DNA from: Robertkochia solimangrovi
GTDB taxonomy: Bacteria > Bacteroidota > Bacteroidia > Flavobacteriales > Flavobacteriaceae
DNA length: 64,000 nucleotides
Direction: 5' to 3'
Assembly: GCF_007279655.1 (NCBI RefSeq)
Contig: NZ_QKWN01000001.1
Coordinates: forward strand, 372,001-436,000
Shown: positions 53,897 through 63,200 of the stretch, piece by piece
How positions within the stretch are numbered: the first letter of the stretch is position 1
Layout of the letters: every line of letters starts with the position of its first letter
The notes under the pieces: model-generated
What the model was told of the DNA's origin: nothing
Databases searched by the model: none
The model's input: only the letters and a program-made list of their open reading frames with translations
Program-made: the position numbers and the translations under genes

Positions 53897-55480
53897 TTAA
53901 CATTTACAAAGCTTGAGTTTTAAACCCGGCTTCAAATTGTCTCCGCGAATATCATTCCATTCTTTAATATTTTCGACAGAAATTCCCGGAAATTTTTTAG
54001 CGATACTCCACAATGAGTCTCCTTCCTGAACTTCATATTGCTTTTGATCACCCGTATACGTTGATGCAGATGCCTTTTTAACAGGTGCTTGCATACCCGG
54101 TTTTCTCGGATAAATTGTTAATCTTTCCCCAGCTCGAATATTATTATTCCGCATACCATTCCATCGCTTGATCTCACTTACCCTGACCCCAAACTTACTC
54201 GCGATCCTTCCGAGATAATCTCCACTTTGTACTTTGTATCGAATTTTACTCTCAGTCTCCAATAATTCCGGTAGTGGCTTTTCCCTTTTAGCAAGTTCCT
54301 GCTCCACATAAGTGTATATTGCTTGTTCATTGGCCACAAACCGACCTATGTCTGAAACTTCTAACCGGAGCGTATAGTTCTCATCCTCCACATACGGAAT
54401 GATATCCAGTTTATAAGAAGGGTTAAAAAACTGAACTTCCTCTACACTGATGTTTAATAATTCTGAAATTTGATCAAAGGTGATCACTTTCTTAATTCGA
54501 ACCGTATCTGTTTGAAAATATGCTGCTTTTGGATTCACTTTTTCGAAACCATGCTCTTCAGCATATTCAAATATATACATTGTTGCTAAAAATGCCGGCA
54601 CATAACCCGCTGTTTCTCTGGGAAGAAAAGGTCTTAAATTCCAATAATTCTCATAACCTCCGCTTCGGCGTATAGCTTTTGTAACATTTCCAGGTCCAGA
54701 ATTATAGGCTGCTAATGCGAGATCCCAGTCTCCAAAGATCTTATAAAGGCGAGCGAGATATTTACTGGCCGCAGTCGTTGATTTAACCGGGTCACTTCGC
54801 TCATCGACGTAACTACTCACATCCAGGCCATAAACCTTACCGGTTCCGAACATGAATTGCCACAATCCCGTTGCCCCAACTCTTGATTTCGCCCTCGGAT
54901 TCAATGCGGATTCCACAATTGCCAAATACTTTACTTCAAGCGGGATATCATAATTATCGAGTTCCTGTTCAAAAAGCGGAAAGTAAAATTTACTCAATGC
55001 CATTAATTTGGTCAAATGTTTCCTTCTGTATTTAAGAAAGGAATTGATCACACTTTCCAGACCAGGATTATACTCGATATTAAAAGGTGTTTTCTGATTG
55101 AGCTTTGCGAGTCTGGCCTTAAGTGTGTCGGTAGGAAGATCAACATTACTGACCTTTTCAAACTCCATGGTTGAAATGTCTGTATATAAGGTATCGAAAA
55201 GGCCGGAATCATAATAATCTTTCAGCCAAAGACTATCCAGTTTTCTGGCATCAGGCCTGTCATTCAATTTAAATACCGCATTATCCCTGAAAACGATCGG
55301 TTTCCCATCGATCATAATGTTCAATGAATCACCTTGAACGAACATAGAATCTTCCCTGGCGATCACAAGGCTATCATTTATGGCAAGAGTATCTCTTTCC
55401 TGCTCCGATCTTTCGGTTTCTTGCGAAAAGCCTGCTATGTGTACAAAAAATAAGGCCGTTAAAAGATAACGATACTTCAT
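53897..55480 (-). CDS. membrane-bound lytic transglycosylase D-like, two LysM domains
   Basis: A 527-residue exported peptidoglycan lyase. Signal peptide 1-19. The SLT domain (about 175-310) has catalytic Glu190 in IVESALNP, then GATGLWQFM (202-210) and LAAYNSGPGNV. Two C-terminal LysM domains (about 405-455 and 480-525) bind glycan chains. It resembles MltD. It cleaves glycan strands to 1,6-anhydro products; the exact physiological task is unknown. First gene of a pair with DUF4837. Confidence 0.92.
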   Translation of the reverse strand: MKYRYLLTALFFVHIAGFSQETERSEQERDTLAINDSLVIAREDSMFVQGDSLNIMIDGKPIVFRDNAVFKLNDRPDARKLDSLWLKDYYDSGLFDTLYTDISTMEFEKVSNVDLPTDTLKARLAKLNQKTPFNIEYNPGLESVINSFLKYRRKHLTKLMALSKFYFPLFEQELDNYDIPLEVKYLAIVESALNPRAKSRVGATGLWQFMFGTGKVYGLDVSSYVDERSDPVKSTTAASKYLARLYKIFGDWDLALAAYNSGPGNVTKAIRRSGGYENYWNLRPFLPRETAGYVPAFLATMYIFEYAEEHGFEKVNPKAAYFQTDTVRIKKVITFDQISELLNISVEEVQFFNPSYKLDIIPYVEDENYTLRLEVSDIGRFVANEQAIYTYVEQELAKREKPLPELLETESKIRYKVQSGDYLGRIASKFGVRVSEIKRWNGMRNNNIRAGERLTIYPRKPGMQAPVKKASASTYTGDQKQYEVQEGDSLWSIAKKFPGISVENIKEWNDIRGDNLKPGLKLKLCKC

Positions 55481-55550
55481 TTGAGATATAATTTGAGGTG
55501 TGAACCCGCAAAAATGGTTAAAATTTCATTTTATACGGGAAATCAGATGT

Positions 55551-55651
55551 TAAAATAAAAAGATTGTCCCAAAATTGCACGGTATTGGATGTCCCTGTGC
55601 ATCCATGGCCACACAGGATCCTGAGATTACCTTACAAATTTGAGACAATCT
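55551..55651 (-). terminator. large nested hairpin/terminator after pgk
   Basis: An outer stem AGATTGTC/GACAATCT (55561-55568 with 55644-55651) encloses a second one, CCTGTG/CACAGG (55594-55599 with 55612-55617). On the minus strand, Us follow the outer stem. The 75-base insert in the loop is unusual for a simple terminator. Confidence 0.5.
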
Positions 55652-55681
55652 GATTATCTCAACGAAAATTTTATTCTTTTC

Positions 55682-56872
55682 TTATTTCAGAATAGCTGCA
55701 ATTCCCGGAAGTGTTTTTCCTTCCAGGCTTTCCAACATAGCTCCACCTCCGGTAGAGACATAGCTTACCTTATCCTCAAAACCGAATTGTTTCACGGCCG
55801 CTACCGAATCTCCACCTCCAACAAGCGAGAAAGCTCCATTTTTAGTAGCCTCATCGATAAAGTTCCCTATTGCGATGGTGCCTTTTGCAAAACTCTCCAT
55901 CTCAAACACTCCAACCGGACCATTCCACAGAATCGTTTTTGACTCCAGAATAACTTTCTTAAAATTTTCAAGTGTCTTCGGCCCTGCATCCAGACCCTGC
56001 CATCCGTCAGGAATATTATCTACAGCCGAAACCTGAGTATTTGCGGTGTTGCTAAAATCATCAGCAGCCACAACATCAACCGGCAAATAAATATTAACTC
56101 CCTTACTCTTCGCTTTTTCCAGAATGCTAAGCGCAAGATCCTGTTTGTCATCTTCACAAATAGAATCCCCGATCTTACCTCCCTGAGCTTTAACGAATGT
56201 ATAAGTCATACCTCCTCCGATGATCAGATTGTCTACTTTATCCAGGATGTTTTCTATAATTGTGATTTTGGAAGAAACTTTAGATCCACCCAGGATTGCG
56301 GTCACAGGTTTTTCACCACTGGCCAACACCTTATCGATTGCCTCGATCTCATTGGCAAGCAGATACCCAAAACACTTATTATCTCCGAAATACTTCGCAA
56401 CGATCGTAGTAGAAGCATGTGCCCTGTGTGCAGTTCCGAAGGCATCATTCACATAAATATCTCCCAATTTGGAAAGTTGTTCTGAGAAGGCTTCATCTCC
56501 CTTTTCTTCCTCAGCATGAAATCTAAGATTTTCCAATAACAATACTTCTCCCGGCTTAAGATCGGCCACTGCCTTTTCAGCAACGTCTCCGACACAATCC
56601 TCAGCAAACTTAACCTGAACCCCAATTATCTCTGATACTTTATCAATAATGTGTTTCAAAGACATATCTGGGTTCGGTTGTCCTTTTGGTCTTCCGAGGT
56701 GACTCATCAGAACTGCACTACCTCCATCTTCAAGAACTTTAATAATGGTCGGTTTTGCAGCTTCAATACGGGTTGCATCAGTTACTTTAAATTCTTCGTT
56801 CAGCGGCACATTAAAATCAACTCTTATCAGTGCTTTCTTGTCTGAAAAATTAAAATCATCTATAGTTTTCAT
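55682..56872 (-). CDS. pgk: phosphoglycerate kinase
   Basis: A 396-residue glycolytic enzyme transferring phosphate between 1,3-bisphosphoglycerate and [12 protein letters not shown] opens it, followed by MSHLGRPKG, the hinge region [10 protein letters not shown] and [16 protein letters not shown], and the C-terminal GGGDSVAAV. Length normal. Monocistronic, with a -7 box upstream and a nested terminator downstream. Confidence 0.98.
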   Translation of the reverse strand: MKTIDDFNFSDKKALIRVDFNVPLNEEFKVTDATRIEAAKPTIIKVLEDGGSAVLMSHLGRPKGQPNPDMSLKHIIDKVSEIIGVQVKFAEDCVGDVAEKAVADLKPGEVLLLENLRFHAEEEKGDEAFSEQLSKLGDIYVNDAFGTAHRAHASTTIVAKYFGDNKCFGYLLANEIEAIDKVLASGEKPVTAILGGSKVSSKITIIENILDKVDNLIIGGGMTYTFVKAQGGKIGDSICEDDKQDLALSILEKAKSKGVNIYLPVDVVAADDFSNTANTQVSAVDNIPDGWQGLDAGPKTLENFKKVILESKTILWNGPVGVFEMESFAKGTIAIGNFIDEATKNGAFSLVGGGDSVAAVKQFGFEDKVSYVSTGGGAMLESLEGKTLPGIAAILK

Positions 56873-56894
56873 ACTTTTTTTATTATGTGAGTAA

Positions 56895-56902
56895 CAAATT
56901 TA
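56895..56902 (-). promoter_or_regulatory. candidate -7 box for pgk
   Basis: TAAATTTG on the minus strand, 22 bases before the start, matches TAnnTTTG exactly; no TTG at the right distance. Confidence 0.35.
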
Positions 56903-57060
56903 GTTAAATCCGCTCACCTAAAGTATGAGGAATACGAGTTTAAGGAAAATTTAAAATCAGTCACGGCTTACGGAAAACTATTGAAGGCCTTACAGAATTA
57001 ACATACAACAACATTCAAGGGAAAATAGATTTTCGGTAATGAGTTAAGAAATTTTGGGGT
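56903..57060. other. gap between pgk and holB, left part
   Basis: The pgk-holB gap is nearly 390 bases. This left part shows no gene, RNA or clear hairpin. The right part holds the third dispersed element and the holB promoter. Confidence 0.4.
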
Positions 57061-57140
57061 TTAGTTAAAATCTTTTGGTCTGCTGGCGCACCGGATAGTG
57101 TCTCCCGAGACTTCGGGAGCAGGCTCAGGTTTTGGAATTT
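57061..57140 (+). repeat. dispersed intergenic element, copy 3
   Basis: It starts TTAGTTAAAATCTTTTGGTC and shares about 45 bases with copies 1 and 2. It contains the hairpin CTCCCGA/TCGGGAG (57102-57108 with 57113-57119). Confidence 0.6.
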
Positions 57141-57209
57141 TCCCCTGATACCTGTGGTTTGAAAAATAAATGTTCCGGATGCATTTAGCATTCAAATTAT
57201 ATCCATTTC

Positions 57210-57240
57210 TTGTACGAACAGTTGAGAAGTCCTATTTTCA
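57210..57240 (+). promoter_or_regulatory. probable promoter of holB
   Basis: TTG (57210-57212), a 20-base spacer and TATTTTCA (57233-57240), two mismatches from TAnnTTTG. It lies 18 bases before the start. Confidence 0.4.
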
Positions 57241-57258
57241 CGCGATAAAAGTCCTAGC

Positions 57259-58401
57259 ATGCTATTCAGCGATATAATCGGTCAGGAACACATAAAGAAA
57301 CATCTCGTTCACAGTGCAGATAATGGAAGGATTCCCCATGCCCAATTGTTCGTTGGACCTGAAGGATGCGGTCTGCTATCCATGGCAATTGCCTATGCAC
57401 AATATGTGCTTTGTAAAAATACTGATGGTGAAAATAATAATGGAAATTCGGCATGTAATATTAAGTTCAATGCCTACTCACATCCTGACGTACATTTTTC
57501 CTATCCGGTTTCCTCCACAGATAAAGTAAAATCACACCCTGTCAGCAAACATTTTTTAGGAGAATGGCTGGAATTCCTCAAGACGGAACCTTATGGAAAT
57601 CTTTTCGATTGGTATAAGCGGATCGGAATTGAAAAAAAACAAGGACTAATCAGCGTTGATGAAAGTACTGAGATCATAAAAAGTCTTTCCTTAAAGGCCT
57701 ATGAAGGCGGCTATAAAGTTGCGATCATCTGGATGGCTGAGAAGATGAATGATGCTTGTGCCAATAAGTTACTCAAATTAATAGAGGAACCACCCGGGGA
57801 TACCCTGATCCTATTACTTGCAGAAGATGTAGAACAGATCATTGGAACCATACGATCAAGATGTCAAATTTTACATTTTCCTGCCTTAGGTGAACAGGCC
57901 ATCACAGATGCTTTAATCACTCGTGGAACTAATGAGGCAGAGGCTTTAAAAATAGCCCACCGGTCGAATGGAAATTTCAATAAGGCACTGGATCTGGTCA
58001 ATCAGGATTCTGAAGATACCGTATTTGAAGAATGGTTTGTTTTTTGGGTTCGAACCGCATTCAGAGCGAAAGGAAACAAAACGGTAGTTCAGGACCTCAC
58101 TGCCTGGAGTGATGAAATATCTAAGACCGGGCGTGAAACGCAAAAGAAGTTTCTGGAGTATTGTATCAATGTCTTCCGCCAGGCCTTAATGCTAAATTAT
58201 AATGCCGGTTCTTTATCCTATATGGAGTTTGAAAGTGGTTTCGATCTACATAAATTCGCCCCATTTGTACATGGGAATAATATACAGGCAATCTTCAAAG
58301 AACTTGAAGATGCTAGCTATCACATTCAGCGAAATGCTAATGCAAAGATCGTCTTTACCGATCTATCCATCAAACTCACGCGATTCCTCCATATGAAGTA
58401 G
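57259..58401 (+). CDS. holB: DNA polymerase III delta' subunit
   Basis: A 380-residue clamp-loader subunit. The N-terminal AAA+ domain opens FSDIIGQEHIKKHLV and HAQLFVGPEGCG. The P-loop is degenerate (GPEGCGLL instead of GxxGxGKT), as is usual for delta', which does not bind ATP. KLLKLIEEPPGDTLILLL and RSRCQILHFP (the SRC motif) are diagnostic. The typical zinc-binding cysteines between are reduced to one or two. Monocistronic. Confidence 0.9.
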   Translation: MLFSDIIGQEHIKKHLVHSADNGRIPHAQLFVGPEGCGLLSMAIAYAQYVLCKNTDGENNNGNSACNIKFNAYSHPDVHFSYPVSSTDKVKSHPVSKHFLGEWLEFLKTEPYGNLFDWYKRIGIEKKQGLISVDESTEIIKSLSLKAYEGGYKVAIIWMAEKMNDACANKLLKLIEEPPGDTLILLLAEDVEQIIGTIRSRCQILHFPALGEQAITDALITRGTNEAEALKIAHRSNGNFNKALDLVNQDSEDTVFEEWFVFWVRTAFRAKGNKTVVQDLTAWSDEISKTGRETQKKFLEYCINVFRQALMLNYNAGSLSYMEFESGFDLHKFAPFVHGNNIQAIFKELEDASYHIQRNANAKIVFTDLSIKLTRFLHMK

Positions 58402-58683
58402 GTATACTTATGAGTTAAGGATTATGGATTATGGATGAAGAATTATGGATTAAGGATTAATTATAACGGATCAGTCACAAATTCTGGGTTTATGTTACAG
58501 GGTGACACGTTATATAGTTACAAGTAACAACGTAACATGTAACATGTAACAGAAGACTGTTTACCGCTTCACTGTTTACTGCCTTACTATATGCTCCTGA
58601 AGAAACATCCGGAGCCATCGGCAAACTTATAATCTACAATTTATAACTTACCATTACAACTTCCTGCATTACTGTATACCTAA
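58402..58683. repeat. gap after holB filled with low-complexity repeats
   Basis: No gene is seen in these 280 bases. First come ATTATGGATTA-like units (58417-58463), then GTNACA iterons (about 58494-58552: GTTACAGG, GTGACAC, GTAACAAC, GTAACAT, GTAACAT, GTAACA), then GTTTAC-rich sequence (to 58590). Confidence 0.55.
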
Positions 58684-58720
58684 AAATAAAAAGCCGTCTG
58701 AAACAGACGGCTTTTTATTT
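58684..58720 (-). terminator. terminator of tRNA-Cys
   Basis: A perfect 17-bp stem (58684-58700 with 58704-58720) abuts the encoded CCA end of the tRNA; it is flanked by A/T runs that would serve either strand. Confidence 0.8.
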
Positions 58721-58793
58721 GGAGGCATCGAGCGGATTCGAACCGCTGTACAAGGTTTTGCAGACCTCTGCCTAGCCACTCGGCCACGATGCC
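58720..58793 (-). tRNA. tRNA-Cys (GCA)
   Basis: The cloverleaf folds on the minus strand. The acceptor stem GGCATCG/CGATGCC has 7 bp. The D-arm (GCCGAGTGGCTAGGC), an anticodon loop with GCA and the T-arm AGCGG-TTCGAAT-CCGCT follow. The discriminator is U, as in Cys tRNAs, and CCA is encoded. 71 bases plus CCA. Confidence 0.96.
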
Positions 58794-58807
58794 CTTTATA
58801 TGGTGCG

Positions 58808-58840
58808 CAAATGTAATAAATTAATTCGCTTTTTTCCAAA
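58808..58840 (-). promoter_or_regulatory. promoter of tRNA-Cys
   Basis: On the minus strand: TTTG (58837-58840), a 21-base spacer, then TACATTTG (58808-58815), exactly TAnnTTTG. It lies 14 bases upstream of the mature tRNA 5' end. The -7 octamer is identical to that of atpB. Confidence 0.7.
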
Positions 58841-58851
58841 CACAATCGTTC

Positions 58852-59208
58852 TTACTTTGATAATGTCATTTGTATCGTTACTCTTTCAACATTCCCACCG
58901 ATAGGAGGATTGATTTTAGACACTTCAACCGTTGCTTGTTCGGCAATATCAATCTCTTTGAAAATACGGTCCAGAATTCGTTTGGCAACCGTTTCAAGAA
59001 GTTTAGATCGTATTGCCATTTCCTCTTTAACGATCTTATTTACATGCACATAATCAACGGTCTCCTTTAAAGAGTCACTGATCGCAGAAGGTTGCAGGTT
59101 TGCTTTTACTTCAACATCAACCCTGTAATCACTTCCAATCTTTCCTTCTTCTACAAGGCATCCATGATAGGCATAAACCTGTATATTGGTGATCTTTATT
59201 ACTCCCAC
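58852..59208 (-). CDS. folB: dihydroneopterin aldolase
   Basis: A 118-residue folate-pathway enzyme that splits dihydroneopterin to hydroxymethyl-dihydropterin and glycolaldehyde. It shows VYAYHGCLVEEGKIGSDY (11-28), with the catalytic Glu region, DYVHVNKIVKEE, LLETVAKRI and the C-terminal SKINPPIGGNVERV. Normal length. It lies 59 bases from the stop of the sprF-like gene, on the same strand. Confidence 0.95.
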   Translation of the reverse strand: MGVIKITNIQVYAYHGCLVEEGKIGSDYRVDVEVKANLQPSAISDSLKETVDYVHVNKIVKEEMAIRSKLLETVAKRILDRIFKEIDIAEQATVEVSKINPPIGGNVERVTIQMTLSK

Positions 59209-59267
59209 TTACCACTATTTTGTACAAAAGTACATTACTGCAAGCACAGTGGAAAGAGAAACATCAA

Positions 59268-60212
59268 TTATCGCATGGTACATTTACAATTACTCACTCC
59301 CTGGAAAAGATCGATTCCCAGAGTGATCACATGTGTTCCGGTGCTATACGATTGAATCTCATTAAAGATGACCTGATAGGAATACGCGAAGTAAAACCCA
59401 CCTTTCTTAAGACCTGCCATGGGTCCGATATTCCATGGATTGAAAAATTGATCATTCAGGAATCTGTAAGTAAGACCAAACCAGTAGTAGTCTTCAAAAT
59501 CGAAGTATCTGAATTTCATATTCACATCGGTACTGGATCTGCCGTCACTTTCAAACAACTGGAAGAACAAGGAAGGCTCCATTTCCCAATTGGAGGTCTT
59601 GTGGGTTTTATACCTATAACCGGTATATAGATAGTAATTACGCAGTCTATTCGGTTCAGATATAGCAAAGATATTAAGATCCTTATTCAGGATGTTAGCA
59701 GCGTTAAAACTAGCAAAAAACGGTCCTTTTCTGTAAAGTACCCCTACATCGAAGTTATGATTCGTGGTGGAACGATCATCCGTGATAGACGGGTCAGCAT
59801 TCGGATCGAATTCATTGATATCAATCCTGAATTGGTTCACATTATAGGATAATCCAAATGAAAGGAAACTATCGTCTCTGTCATTAAGGGTCAGGTGATG
59901 CGCAAATGAAATCCTTGCTCCGAATTGGCTGGTATACCCATTTCGGTCATTATAGAACAATATCCCCGTTCCGGAACGTTGTCCGAGTCGGACGTCACCC
60001 ACAAGGGTCTGGGTATCGGGGGCATCTTTGATCCCAACCCATTGGGTCAGGGCATTACCCCTTACCTTCACATAATCTCCGATCCCGGCATAAGTAGGTG
60101 AGATCACAAATTCATTATCGGCCGTATACTGGGTAAAGGTCGGGAGGGTTAGCTCCTGGGCAAGAGCTCCCGTCCCGAATAAGGCCAATGCTGCAACAAT
60201 CAATTTTCTCAT
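59268..60212 (-). CDS. sprF: PorP/SprF family outer-membrane protein
   Basis: A 314-residue outer-membrane protein of the PorP/SprF family. A signal peptide (1-18, ending ALAQ) is followed by PTFTQYTADNEFVISPTYAG and repeated amphipathic beta strands as in a 14-stranded barrel. Members are partners for secretion or anchoring of particular T9SS type B substrates; SprF does this for the adhesin SprB. It lies 21 bases after the giant repeat protein gene, the same order as sprB-sprF in Flavobacterium. Confidence 0.88.
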   Translation of the reverse strand: MRKLIVAALALFGTGALAQELTLPTFTQYTADNEFVISPTYAGIGDYVKVRGNALTQWVGIKDAPDTQTLVGDVRLGQRSGTGILFYNDRNGYTSQFGARISFAHHLTLNDRDDSFLSFGLSYNVNQFRIDINEFDPNADPSITDDRSTTNHNFDVGVLYRKGPFFASFNAANILNKDLNIFAISEPNRLRNYYLYTGYRYKTHKTSNWEMEPSLFFQLFESDGRSSTDVNMKFRYFDFEDYYWFGLTYRFLNDQFFNPWNIGPMAGLKKGGFYFAYSYQVIFNEIQSYSTGTHVITLGIDLFQGVSNCKCTMR

Positions 60213-60233
60213 TTTGGTAAGGTTAAGTTTCTT

Positions 60234-63200
60234 TTATCTATATAAGGTAAAGTGACCTACGAATTCCCGTTCATCCGATTCTCCGTTCAATTTGATCACA
60301 TACCAGTAATCTCCGGTTGGTAATGGGTTTCCGTTGTATTTACCATCCCAGGACTGACCGATCGTCATTTCACCAACAACTCTACCGTAGCGGTCATAAA
60401 CCTTGGTAATGATATTTGGATAATGAATTACATTTTCAGGCCCCCAGGTGTCATTATTATTATCTCCATCAGGTGTAAAGAAATCCGGAATATCGATATC
60501 TATGTATTCAAGCTCAATAGTTCCTCTCTGCTCACAACCTTTTGCGTCACGTACCACTACTTCATAAACACCGCTTCTGGTGATTCGATAAGTTTCATCA
60601 TCTCCAACAGATACACCATTTACGAAATATTCATAAGGAGCTCTACCTCCGGTAGCATGCATCGTAAGTTCATTGATGGTCTCCTGTCCCAATGATAGTT
60701 CAAGTGGTTGCAGGTTCTCAATCTCGAAATTGATCGTACGTTCACAGCCATATAAGCTTACTGTCATGGTATGCGGACCAGGTGAAAGATCGATGAATGT
60801 ATTATCAAACTGGTCTTTAGTCTGATCAAGTGTAAAGATCACGTCTTCCAAGGTTTCATCTGCCATTATTACTGTTACTTCGTTGGAAGAAGAGTTACCA
60901 ACACAGGTATAATTCACCTGAAGTTTAGAATCAAGGTTGATATTCTCTTCCAGTTCAACGATCACATTGGTTTCACAGCCCATGGCATCACGAACGAAAA
61001 CCACATAGGTTGCGCCGCCTTCAAGCCCTTCAAACAGTAATCTGCCCTCCACGAAATCTGCATCGCTTCTGGAGTTGATCGCTGTATAATACGGAGCAAC
61101 ACCTCCGGTTACCTCAATCTCAAAGCTTCCCGTGTTCTCACCAGCACAATATTCCTGTGACAACACCTTTGGTTCTGCTGTAAGTTTCTCAGGAGCAACA
61201 ATCTCTCTTTCAAAGATAAATGGTTTACATCCTCTGGAATCCTGAGCAATAATAGTATAGGTGCCTGGTTCCAGATCATAAAATACATTTTCACTCTGGA
61301 ACTGGTCAAGTCTAGGAGATATCGCATACTGATAGTCACCTGTTCCACCTTCCAGTTCGATCTCTATTGTTCCCAGATCATCGGAACACATCGGATTATA
61401 AACTACCGGATCTTTAGCCGATAACGGATTACCTTCTTCGATCTGTACACGTTCCATAACCGAACAATCTTCACTTTCCACATATACATAGTATACTCCG
61501 GCCGGAAGATCATAGAACTCATTGGAAGCCTGTGCATCTCTAACCGGATTACTCATATTCTGAGACACATCGAGTAAGGTATACATATAATTACCTAATC
61601 CTCCGATCGCCTGCACTTGAACATACCCGGTAGATTCACCGAAACAGCTTACATCTGCAGTTACTTCAGCCATTACCTGAAGAGTTGGCACCTCTTCAAT
61701 GGAGATCGCGTTTGTAACCTGAGACACACATCCATTCGCATCACGAACATAATATCTATGAGTCCCTACAGGTACTGATATACTGATTGTATTACCAGAC
61801 ATTGCTATAAAGCCACTATCTGCGGAAGTACTATATTCATAAGGCGCTGTTCCCCCTGTAGCCGTCAATATTAGCACTGCATCCGTTGCACAGGTATTAG
61901 CAGCATCCATACGGAGTGTTGCAGCAACTTTTGTAGGTTGCGAAATAGTTACCGGAGCCGAGATTCCGTCACAACTCCAACTATCGGTTACCGTTACACT
62001 ATAGTTTCCTGCAGGAAGGTTTGTAAAGGTATTGGATGACTGAGCTCCGGTACTTGCTGTTATATTTCCATTATCATCAAGGAAATTCAAGATATACAGG
62101 TATTGGGCATTCGGATCGATATCCGGACGACCTCCTGATACTCCGTCAACAATAATACTACCTGACTGATCTCCTTCACAAAGAATCTCTGCATTTGCGG
62201 AAATTGAAGCAACGATCTGATCAGGTTGAATAAGCTCAACCGTCTCGGTGTCACTACATCCCTGGCTGTCTCTTGCAGTGATCTCATAAGTGCCCGATGC
62301 AAGATCAGAGAATACGTTATTAGTACCAAAGTTCTGGATAATGGTTCCACCAGCCGTAAGATTTACTAACTGATATTCATAACCACCCCACCCTCCGGTA
62401 GCGTTCGCAGTGATCTGACCACTTTGAGCACAGGTCAGATTCTTAGAAATCTGTGCTACCACTGCAACTGGTGAATCAGGTCCGGTGATCGTGATCGTAT
62501 TGGAAACTGCCGGACAATATGGATATTCCGTTGCAGTAATCTCAACATGATAAATTCCAACATCAAGACCAGTGATCGTTTCAGGATTAACCGCTGTATT
62601 TCCAGTTAATGGACCCTGAACTAAATTATTGTTATTATCAAATACATTATACGTATATGCTCCACTATAACCCGTAACGTCAAACTCCATTTCTCCATCC
62701 GCAGCTCCGAAACAAGTTACATTCTTAGTAGCTGTAGCTGATACTGCAATGGTATCATAAGGAGCTACCGTATAAGGAGCTGTTGTAAAGAAACATCCCG
62801 TTACATTATCCGTTACCTGGAATACATAATCGCCAGGTGTCGCCAAATCAAAGGTCGCATCGTAAACTCCTGCGCCGGAAGCAACACTCGCTGTTCCCAT
62901 TGGTAACAGATCAAAAGTGAAGTCTCCCGATCCGCCCGTTACCACCAACTGTACCTGTTCAGCATTCGCACAGCTGATCGCTGTAAGTTGCGTGATCGCC
63001 ACATTGGTAATCACCGGTAAAGGCTCGATCGTCACAGAAGCCGCTCCAAAACATCCGTTCGCATCACGAACATCGATATTGATCGACTGAGCTACGCCCG
63101 TGTCGGATACCATGAAGATATTTGACTCCTGATAGTTTGTACCATCAATACTGTACATATAAGGCGCCGTTCCTCCACTGGCCGTAACCGTGATGGTTGA

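Noticed and set aside
59220-59630. 136-residue frame antisense to the sprF-like gene
   Set aside because: Runs opposite to a clear PorP/SprF gene; no start signal or motif.
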